Positions 1 through 6,194 of a DNA stretch of 40,737 nucleotides are shown piece by piece; the first letter of the stretch is position 1; each line of letters opens with the position of its first letter. The notes under the pieces are model-generated. The model did no database searches, had not been told where the DNA came from, and worked only from the letters and a program-made list of their open reading frames with translations. The stretch covers positions 1 through 40,737 of the forward strand of contig CAKPXF010000025.1 in assembly GCA_934201705.1 (NCBI GenBank), written 5' to 3'. The position numbers and the translations under genes were made by a program. The stretch comes from an uncultured Bacilli bacterium (GTDB taxonomy: Bacteria > Bacillota_I > Bacilli_A > RFN20 > CAG-631).

Positions 1-122
1 CCTATAGAGTATAGACAACAGTCCTTCATTCAAGTACAATAATTATATTAGTCCAACTTTTTCAGTGCACTACAAATTTAATACATCTTTTTAATAGATT
101 TCAAATTTCAAAACATTAAAAA

Positions 123-152
123 AGTCCTAAATTACTTACGTTTTTTAGGACT
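123..152 (-). terminator. Intrinsic terminator of the dtxR-tRNA unit
   Basis: A perfect 9-bp inverted repeat (AGTCCTAAA at 123-131, TTTAGGACT at 144-152) is followed, reading the minus strand, by a run of six T. It lies about 35 nt beyond the 3' end of the tRNA. A second, weaker hairpin (AAGGC 156-160 / GCCTT 167-171) sits between tRNA and terminator and may mark the 3' processing region. Confidence 0.8.
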
Positions 153-186
153 TATAAGGCAAAATAGCCTTTTTGTATGCTTTAGA

Positions 187-262
187 TGGTGCCGGAAACA
201 GGAATTGAACCTGCGACCTACGCGTTACGAGTGCGTTGCACTACCAGCTGTGCTATTCCGGC
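187..262 (-). tRNA. tRNA-Thr(CGU)
   Basis: A 76-nt cloverleaf on the minus strand can be folded completely: acceptor GCCGGAA/TTCCGGC, D-arm GCAC/GTGC with loop AGCTGGTA, anticodon loop CTCGTAA, T-arm GCAGG/CCTGT with loop TTCAATT, and an encoded CCA end. The anticodon CGT (plus-strand 227-229) reads ACG threonine codons. The last pair of the anticodon stem (31-39) is an A/C mismatch and the outermost T-stem pair is G-T; the rest pairs well. The gene begins 6 nt after the stop codon of the DtxR-type regulator, so the two are probably co-transcribed. Confidence 0.95.
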
Positions 263-268
263 TAAAAA

Positions 269-640
269 CTATTTAGATTTGCTAATAAAATCTTTGATTT
301 TAGTAAATGTTTCTCTACTAATGTTATGTTCAACTTTACAAGCATCTTCAAGTGCAGTTTCTTCACTAACTCCAATCATCATTAAAGCAGTAGAAATAAC
401 TTTATGTCTTTCATAAATTTCTTTTGCTATTGCCATACCGGTTTTTGTTAAAGTAACATTTCCAGTTTCTTCATTCACTAAAATAAAACCATCTGCTTTT
501 AATTTTTTTAAAGCTATGCTAACACTTGGCTTTGAAAAATTCATAGATGTTGCAATATCTATAGCTCTTACTAAGTTGTTTTTTTCACTTAGCATTAATA
601 TTCTTTCTAAATAGTCTTCTTTTGATTCAAAATAGTTCAT
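269..640 (-). CDS. Short DtxR/MntR-family metal-dependent repressor
   Basis: This 123-residue protein has the architecture of the short MntR-like branch: an N-terminal winged helix (residues 5-62, recognition helix around FSKPSVSIALKKLK) and a dimerisation/metal-binding domain (65-118), with no SH3-like C-terminal domain. From family knowledge the candidate metal ligands are D9, E12, H79, C101, E104 and H105. D9 is as in the manganese sensor MntR, whereas C101 replaces the MntR glutamate and matches the cysteine of iron-sensing DtxR. It probably represses metal-uptake genes elsewhere, since none is adjacent. The start ATG has the Shine-Dalgarno sequence GGAAGTG 6 nt upstream. tRNA-Thr follows in the same direction. 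Confidence 0.88.
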   Translation of the reverse strand: MNYFESKEDYLERILMLSEKNNLVRAIDIATSMNFSKPSVSIALKKLKADGFILVNEETGNVTLTKTGMAIAKEIYERHKVISTALMMIGVSEETALEDACKVEHNISRETFTKIKDFISKSK

Positions 641-661
641 ATAATCACTTCCATATAAATA

Positions 662-689
662 ATTTTAGCACTTTTAAAGAAAAATACAA
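662..689 (-). promoter_or_regulatory. Promoter of the DtxR-type regulator and tRNA-Thr
   Basis: On the minus strand TTGTAT (684-689) and TAAAAT (662-667) are separated by 16 nt, with an extended -10 TG (TGCTAAAAT). The predicted transcript would start near 655 and leave about 15 nt before the start codon. No clear DtxR/MntR operator dyad is visible across it. Confidence 0.5.
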
Positions 690-762
690 AGAGCTTTTTA
701 TGACATATTTACTTTTTAATAACACATAAAATAATAAATATATGCGATATTTGTTACTTTTA

Positions 763-791
763 TTGTTTTTTTTAATAAAGAGATGTAAAAT
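763..791 (+). promoter_or_regulatory. Possible promoter of the small membrane protein gene
   Basis: TTGTTT (763-768) and TAAAAT (786-791) stand 17 nt apart, with TG directly before the -10. The region is so AT-rich that chance matches are likely; an alternative -10 is TATACT at 792-797. Confidence 0.3.
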
Positions 792-817
792 TATACTAGA
801 AAAATGAGGGATTATTA

Positions 818-1177
818 ATGGAAACAAAAAATTTATTAAAGGAAAATTTAAATAAGGAAGAAAAAAAATATAAACTTTTAAAATCATGCTATATTGCATC
901 AATTGTGATTGCAATATCAAGTGTTGTTTTAATGCTATTATCATATTTTATTATATCAAGTTCAATAAAAGGTGAAGCTATTTCACAAGCCGAAATTAAA
1001 GAAAAAATTCGTGAAACGTTTAGCTTGCCTTTAACGATTGGTCTTGTCCTTTTAGTTGTAGGGGTAGTTTGCCTATTTGTTTTTAATAAATTAAAAAACA
1101 CCCAAGAAAGAAAATATTTGAAAATCGAATTTGAATTGAAGGATTGTAAAGATAATAAAAATAATATATATGATTAA
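818..1177 (+). CDS. Small two-TM membrane protein, unknown function
   Basis: The 119-residue product is not recognised. It has a charged, probably helical N-terminus (residues 5-22), a first membrane span at about 24-47, a short polar segment (48-67), a second span at about 70-90 and a charged cytoplasmic tail. Both ends are predicted to be inside. It lies 59 nt before the ECF sigma gene and points the same way, so it may be an accessory part of the sigma/ABC module, but nothing in the protein itself shows that. The ribosome binding site is weak (GAGGG, 8 nt before ATG). Confidence 0.6.
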   Translation: METKNLLKENLNKEEKKYKLLKSCYIASIVIAISSVVLMLLSYFIISSSIKGEAISQAEIKEKIRETFSLPLTIGLVLLVVGVVCLFVFNKLKNTQERKYLKIEFELKDCKDNKNNIYD

Positions 1178-1187
1178 TATACACTTA

Positions 1188-1212
1188 AACGAAAATAAAT
1201 TTTAGTTGCGTA
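1188..1212 (+). promoter_or_regulatory. Candidate ECF-sigma autoregulatory promoter
   Basis: TTAAAC (AAC at 1188-1190) and CGTA (1209-1212) resemble the AAC / CGT pair of ECF promoters such as those of SigW, but the spacer is 18 nt rather than the usual 16-17. It would start a transcript near 1218, just before the Shine-Dalgarno GGAG (1222-1225) of the sigma gene. This is pattern resemblance only. Confidence 0.3.
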
Positions 1213-1236
1213 TTATTAGTTGGAGTATTAATTATT

Positions 1237-1770
1237 ATGGAAGTTAAAGATACAATACTCATAAAAAAACTTAAATCACATGATAATGAAGAAATATATC
1301 ATGCTTTTAAGTGCCTTTATGAAAAGTATTATAAGCTTATATTTTATTGTATTAATACTTATGTTAATAATAAAGAAGACTCTGAAGAGTTAACTAATGA
1401 TACTTTTTTAAATGTGTTCAACAACTTACATAATTTAAATGAAAATAAGAATTTGAAATATTATTTAGTTGTTACTGCTAAAAATAATGCTATATCATTT
1501 TTAAGAAAAAGAAAAGATGATGTAATCCCTATTGAACATATAAATAAGTCTATTTCAATTTCAATAGATTTACATAATGATACCTTAAATAAATTAAAGG
1601 AATTCTTAAATGATGAAGAAATATTTATAGTAGTTTATCATTTGATTTATGGATATTCGTTTAAAGATATTTCAATTATTAAAAATAAATCTATAAATAC
1701 AATTATGAGTACATATAGAAGAGCAATTAAAAAATCCTATAAAATATTAAAAGAGGCAAATTATGAATAA
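1237..1770 (+). CDS. ECF-type RNA polymerase sigma factor
   Basis: The 177-residue product has only sigma regions 2 and 4, the group 4 (ECF) layout. Region 2.1-2.2 covers residues 22-64 (EDSEELTNDTFLNVF, core-binding helix), region 2.3-2.4 is at 75-93 (YYLVVTAKNNAISFLRKRK), and region 4 with its helix-turn-helix is at 117-170 (YSFKDISIIKNKSINTIM). It would direct polymerase to a small stress or signal regulon. The stop codon overlaps the start of the next gene (ATGAATAA, 8 nt), typical of sigma/anti-sigma pairs that need equal synthesis. Two ABC export genes follow. The inducing signal cannot be read from the sequence. Confidence 0.88.
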   Translation: MEVKDTILIKKLKSHDNEEIYHAFKCLYEKYYKLIFYCINTYVNNKEDSEELTNDTFLNVFNNLHNLNENKNLKYYLVVTAKNNAISFLRKRKDDVIPIEHINKSISISIDLHNDTLNKLKEFLNDEEIFIVVYHLIYGYSFKDISIIKNKSINTIMSTYRRAIKKSYKILKEANYE

Positions 1771-2242
1771 AAAAGAAAAGTATATATATGATCGATTTAT
1801 TAATTCAATTAATGTAAATTCGTCATTCGGTAAAATTGTAGAAAGAATTAATATTAAAAAAGTTGTGTTAAATAAAAAAATAAAAACATACAAATATTTT
1901 AAAATGCTAATAGAGTTTTCTTTTGTATTAGTTTTTGCATGTATATTTGCATTAAGCATCAATGAAAAAAGTAATAATATAGATTCTGCCTTATCAATAG
2001 CAGAAACAGCAACTAATGAAAGTATTCAAACGGATGATAGTAGATGTATTATAATGCTTAATAATGAAAAATATGAATTAAGCATAATTACAAATGAAAA
2101 CTATAACTTTGATGTAACTACTATAGAATCAGCTTTTACATTTAATAATCAAGAATATTATATTTTAAAAAGAAGCAATAACACTTTGATTTTATATAAA
2201 AAAAGTGACAATATTTTTTATTTAGCTACAAAAATTAATTAA
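1763..2242 (+). CDS. Single-TM protein, probable anti-sigma factor
   Basis: The 159-residue product has a basic cytoplasmic N-terminus of about 47 residues, one membrane span (about 48-66, MLIEFSFVLVFACIFALSI) and an outside domain of about 90 residues. No sequence family is recognised, and the HxxxCxxC zinc anti-sigma motif is absent. The role is inferred from position: it overlaps the ECF sigma gene by 8 nt, and membrane-anchored anti-sigma factors normally lie exactly there, binding the sigma with the inner part and sensing with the outer part. The start ATG lies inside the last codons of the sigma gene, whose GAGGC serves as a weak binding site. Confidence 0.6.
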   Translation: MNKKEKYIYDRFINSINVNSSFGKIVERINIKKVVLNKKIKTYKYFKMLIEFSFVLVFACIFALSINEKSNNIDSALSIAETATNESIQTDDSRCIIMLNNEKYELSIITNENYNFDVTTIESAFTFNNQEYYILKRSNNTLILYKKSDNIFYLATKIN

Positions 2243-2246
2243 TTTT

Positions 2247-2292
2247 TATCACCTTTAATTAAAAATGACTATTTATTAATTAGAGGGTGATA
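2247..2292 (+). promoter_or_regulatory. Inverted repeat covering the ABC gene's ribosome binding site
   Basis: TATCACC (2247-2253) plus TT plus TAATTA (2256-2261) can pair with TAATTA (2277-2282) plus GA plus GGTGATA (2286-2292). This gives about 15 base pairs with one bulged G (2285), one G-U pair and a 15-nt loop. The Shine-Dalgarno AGAGGG (2282-2287) of the following ABC gene lies in the 3' arm, so the RNA hairpin would hide it. The dyad could instead be a protein-binding operator. Confidence 0.55.
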
Positions 2293-2295
2293 TTA

Positions 2296-3954
2296 ATGAT
2301 TTCATTAAAAAGAGTATGTTATAAAATAAAAAATAAAGAAATTTTAAACAATATTAGTTTTGATATTAAAAATGGCGAAAAGGTATTAATAAATGGTCAA
2401 TCCGGTTGTGGGAAAACAACAATATTCAACTTAATTATAAGAAATATAAAACCAACATCAGGCAATATATATTTTGATAAGGAAGACATAAATAATTATG
2501 GCTTAAGCAATTTAAATGAATATAGAAAAACAAAATTATCAATAATTATGCAATTTGATGATCTTTTCCCTTACCTAACAGTAATTGATAATTTAACAAA
2601 GTATTATTTTTATGAGGATTGTTTAAAGGCTTTAAAAAAATGTAATTTACTGTATTTGAAAAATCGTTATGTATGTTCGTTATCAGGCGGTGAACGACAA
2701 AGGGTTTCAATAGTCAAAGCAACATTATCAAATGCCAATACATTTTTATGTGATGAAATAACAAGTGCACTTGATTCTTTCAATGCTAAAAGTATTGTTG
2801 ATTTTATTTTGACTAACTTTAAAAATAAGACAATTATTTTTATTTCCCATGATTATGATTTATTTAAAGATAAGGTTGATAAAATAATAACAATTGAAAA
2901 CAAAACAATTAAAAGCATTTCAATTATTAATGATATTGAAACAAAAAAATATATAGCAAAGCCAAATAATGAAAAAAAACAATTAAATATATTTTTATAT
3001 AATGGTTTAAAGAAAATATCAATATACTCCTTTTTAATATATTTAATAATGATCATCAATATATTTGTCTCTTTAAATTTTAATGATATTTTTTTATATT
3101 TTGCCAGGCAATCGTATCAAAAATATTATGATTATGATGTATTGTATGTAAAGAATAATGTTGATATAAAAGCTGATAATAAAAATGTGTTTTATAGTTT
3201 TGATACAATTTTTAATAACTCAACAATTACAATTAATAATCAAAAATGTACTGATATATCATTTAAGGGGTCAAATAATAAAGATGTATTAGCAATAAAT
3301 ACAAAGCTTTTAGACTTATTAAATATAAATGAAGTTAACACAATTAATATTTTAAATGAATATTTTGTCTATAATAGTAAACAAGTTAAAATTATTTACG
3401 AAGATAATATGTTTACAGTACCATGTATTTACTATAATGTCTCTTTTTTTAATGAAAAAATAAAGAATTTTTTCAATGATGAATTGATTATTATAAATTA
3501 TGACTTTACAAATAAAGATAGCAGATTTAAAGAAACAAGTATTTACGATACTACGACAGCGCAACATTTGTCTAGCAATGCTTATAATGATTATTTGACA
3601 TACAAACTTGTATTTGATTCTATTAAAGAAATAATTAATAGCTTTTTCTCTTTTATTTTCATTTATTCAATAATTGTTGCAATTCTTTTCAATTTTTCGT
3701 TAATTAATAAAGATGTAAAAGAAATTGCAATATATTTGCAAAAAGGTTTTAAACGATTATATATTATTAGTAGTTATTTTATTCCTTTATTAATTTATGA
3801 CTTAATTATTTTAATTATTGCAATATTTATAAAAAAAACAATTATATCTATGATTATTGTAAATATAATATATGCATTAGCATTACTAATTTCATTTATA
3901 TTAATTATGAAAAAGCCGTTAAATGAATCATTAAAGGAAGAAAATTATTCATGA
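2296..3954 (+). CDS. ABC ATPase-permease fusion, MacB/FtsX-like (half 1)
   Basis: This 552-residue protein joins an N-terminal ABC ATPase (about 1-225) to a permease. The ATPase is intact: Walker A GQSGCGKTT (34-42), Q-loop Q86, signature LSGGERQR (from 129), Walker B with E154 (CDEITSALD) and H-loop H185. The permease part has one span (about 240-260), an outside domain of about 180 residues, then three C-terminal spans (about 443-467, 485-510, 518-542), which is MacB topology. Such proteins are mechanotransmission exporters or envelope-remodelling transporters rather than importers. A GTG at 2287 is in frame, but ATG 2296 has AGAGGG 8 nt upstream. The stop overlaps the next gene (ATGA). Confidence 0.85.
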   Translation: MISLKRVCYKIKNKEILNNISFDIKNGEKVLINGQSGCGKTTIFNLIIRNIKPTSGNIYFDKEDINNYGLSNLNEYRKTKLSIIMQFDDLFPYLTVIDNLTKYYFYEDCLKALKKCNLLYLKNRYVCSLSGGERQRVSIVKATLSNANTFLCDEITSALDSFNAKSIVDFILTNFKNKTIIFISHDYDLFKDKVDKIITIENKTIKSISIINDIETKKYIAKPNNEKKQLNIFLYNGLKKISIYSFLIYLIMIINIFVSLNFNDIFLYFARQSYQKYYDYDVLYVKNNVDIKADNKNVFYSFDTIFNNSTITINNQKCTDISFKGSNNKDVLAINTKLLDLLNINEVNTINILNEYFVYNSKQVKIIYEDNMFTVPCIYYNVSFFNEKIKNFFNDELIIINYDFTNKDSRFKETSIYDTTTAQHLSSNAYNDYLTYKLVFDSIKEIINSFFSFIFIYSIIVAILFNFSLINKDVKEIAIYLQKGFKRLYIISSYFIPLLIYDLIILIIAIFIKKTIISMIIVNIIYALALLISFILIMKKPLNESLKEENYS

Positions 3955-6137
3955 GTGAACTAATTTTGAAAAAAATAACTAAAAAGTATGACAAAAAGAT
4001 AATTAATAATTTTTCCTATTCATTTGGATGTGGAAAAATATATGCAATAAGTGGTAAAAGTGGTAGCGGAAAATCAACATTACTGTCTATCATTGCTAAT
4101 TTAGTAAAATATGATGGCGAAATATTTTACAATAATATTAATATAAGGAAAATAAAAGATTATACATTCAAATATGTTTCTTTTGTTTTACAATCATATC
4201 AGTTATTTGATAAATTAACTGCGTTTGAAAATGTATGCTTAAACCATCATTTAACAAATAAAGAAGTATTAAAATATAAGATAATTACACTATTCGAAAT
4301 ATTTAAAATAAAGGAGTGTTTATATGAAAAAGTAAGTGACCTATCAGGTGGTCAAAAGCAACGTGTTGCCATAATTAAAGCCTTAATTAAGGACAGCAAA
4401 ATTTTACTTTTTGACGAACCAACTAGTGCTCTTGATGCAAATACATCTAGTGTTTTTTTTGAGCATTTAAATTGTATTAAGAAAAATAAAATAATTATAT
4501 TAGTTTCGCATGACATAAAGTTAATTAATAAATGTGATGAAATAATTAATATCAATGGCTATAATAATGTAATTGTAAATATAAAAAATGAACTTAAAAA
4601 TAAAGAAAAAATAGTAAAAATTTATAATATTAAAGAATTATATAAAAAGGTTTTTAAATGTAAAAAAATATTTTTAAATATTGCAATTTCAATTCTATCA
4701 TTTGGATTAATCTCTTTTTCTTTATCAGAATCATTAAGCAGTTTTATAAATACTATTTCAAATAAAGCAATTTCGTCATTATGTGAAGCAAACGCTTTAA
4801 CTTTTAAAATGAAAGATGAAATTGAGTATGCAGAAATAGATTTAAAGGATGGAATATTATATGAAGGCTTTGATAGCAACAATTTGAAAAAAGAAAACAT
4901 AATTGATAAAGTTTTATTTAATAATATAAACATAGAACAAATAAGTTTTTTATTTGATAATTATTTTAATATTAATAATGATGGCTTAACTTTACAAATT
5001 CCACAAGAATATAGTAAAATGGTGACTAATTTAAATTATCTTATGTGTATTAAAAATCAAAAAGTTTTTAAAATAAAAATAGATACAATAATTGTTTCAA
5101 ATGAAAGTGCATTTATTATTTTTTCAAATAATCTTTCGTATTTAAACGAAATATTAAATTATAGCAATATTAAAATTGAAGTAACAAAATATATTTATTC
5201 ATTAAATTCTAGTAGCCTATATTCTTATCTTGTAAATGATGATAGATATTTAAAATATGATTTTATACATTTTAAAGATAAAAATGTAATTCAAATTATA
5301 AAAAGCAATAAAAAAAGAATAAGTAAAAATAAACTAAATTATTTGTTAAATGAATTTGAGTACGATACTTGCATATATACTGATTTAAAAAACACATTTA
5401 TTGATTATGAAAATGGTTTATGTTATATAAATTATAATAATCAATTAATTTTAGCTAAAATCGATAATTCATTAACAAATAATAGCATCATAATATCAAA
5501 TAAATTTTTAAATGATTATGGAATATACGACTTATTAAATATCAATGGTATTACTCTATTAATAAACGATATTAATAATGAAAACACATATTCAATAATT
5601 TATTTAAATAGTGAAACATTTAATAATTTAAATGAAAGTTCCATTTATGTAGGAATGCTACTTAATATAAAAAACATAAATTATAAATACTATGATTCAT
5701 TTTTGTTAAATTATAATTTATTTAAAAGTGATAAAATTATTGTGTTTGATTATATAAATTTGTTTATTTATTTTTTTTCCATTATTTTATTTTTGTTATC
5801 TTCTTTAGCATTTATAATAATTATGAATATAAATTTTAAGGAAAAGCAAAAAGATATTGAATGCTTATATAAGATGGGAATTTATAAAGGAAAAATTGTT
5901 CAATTACTTTTATATGATGCTACGCATTGCTTATTTATTTCAATAGCAATTGGAATAGTAATGACCTTAGTAATTAATTATATGTTTAGTTTTGTTTATT
6001 ATTTATTAAATAAAGAAATAGTATCATTAACCATTTCATTTTCTTTACTTTTTAAAATGATTTTAATTCCTTTATTTATTTTAATTCCCTTTTTAGTTAT
6101 TAAAATAAAAAAAGTACTAAAGTCTTTTATAAAATAG
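3951..6137 (+). CDS. ABC ATPase-permease fusion, MacB/FtsX-like (half 2)
   Basis: The 728-residue partner of the preceding gene starts inside its stop codon (ATGA), so the two are translationally coupled and probably form a heterodimer. ATPase: Walker A GKSGSGKST (35-43), Q81, signature LSGGQKQR (131-138), Walker B ILLFDEPTSALD with E156, and H187. The first span is at about 241-258, followed by a large outside domain of about 340 residues rich in Asn, Tyr and Ile, and three spans at about 603-626, 651-675 and 699-718. The cytoplasmic loop after span 2 (DIECLYKMGIYKGKI) has the FtsX/MacB coupling pattern. The outside domain is nearly twice as long as in half 1. No peptidase or lipobox is seen. 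The substrate is unknown. Confidence 0.85.
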   Translation: MSELILKKITKKYDKKIINNFSYSFGCGKIYAISGKSGSGKSTLLSIIANLVKYDGEIFYNNINIRKIKDYTFKYVSFVLQSYQLFDKLTAFENVCLNHHLTNKEVLKYKIITLFEIFKIKECLYEKVSDLSGGQKQRVAIIKALIKDSKILLFDEPTSALDANTSSVFFEHLNCIKKNKIIILVSHDIKLINKCDEIININGYNNVIVNIKNELKNKEKIVKIYNIKELYKKVFKCKKIFLNIAISILSFGLISFSLSESLSSFINTISNKAISSLCEANALTFKMKDEIEYAEIDLKDGILYEGFDSNNLKKENIIDKVLFNNINIEQISFLFDNYFNINNDGLTLQIPQEYSKMVTNLNYLMCIKNQKVFKIKIDTIIVSNESAFIIFSNNLSYLNEILNYSNIKIEVTKYIYSLNSSSLYSYLVNDDRYLKYDFIHFKDKNVIQIIKSNKKRISKNKLNYLLNEFEYDTCIYTDLKNTFIDYENGLCYINYNNQLILAKIDNSLTNNSIIISNKFLNDYGIYDLLNINGITLLINDINNENTYSIIYLNSETFNNLNESSIYVGMLLNIKNINYKYYDSFLLNYNLFKSDKIIVFDYINLFIYFFSIILFLLSSLAFIIIMNINFKEKQKDIECLYKMGIYKGKIVQLLLYDATHCLFISIAIGIVMTLVINYMFSFVYYLLNKEIVSLTISFSLLFKMILIPLFILIPFLVIKIKKVLKSFIK

Positions 6138-6154
6138 CAAATATATATTATAAT
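6126..6154 (+). promoter_or_regulatory. Possible promoter of the GH31 gene
   Basis: TTTATA (6126-6131) and TATAAT (6149-6154) are exactly 17 nt apart and overlap the end of the second ABC gene. If used, the glycosidase gene would be a separate unit from the ABC genes. Confidence 0.4.
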
Positions 6155-6194
6155 AAAATCAATAGATGAAAGGACGTACTTAATTAATTGTACA

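Noticed and set aside
156..171. AAGGC/GCCTT hairpin as a plus-strand terminator
   Set aside because: No plus-strand gene is visible upstream; it more likely belongs to the 3' trailer of the tRNA transcript.
645..944. 99-residue minus-strand open frame
   Set aside because: Its low-complexity Phe/Leu/Ile sequence overlaps the promoter region and the start of the better supported plus-strand gene at 818, and it has no binding site.
2287..2295. GTG start for the first ABC gene
   Set aside because: It lies inside the Shine-Dalgarno region; ATG 2296 has ideal spacing and gives the normal ATPase N-terminus.
6175..6192. GTAC...GTAC repeat before the GH31 start as a hairpin
   Set aside because: Only four pairs form before mismatches; the neighbouring palindrome ATTGTACAAT is the better candidate and is mentioned with the GH31 finding.
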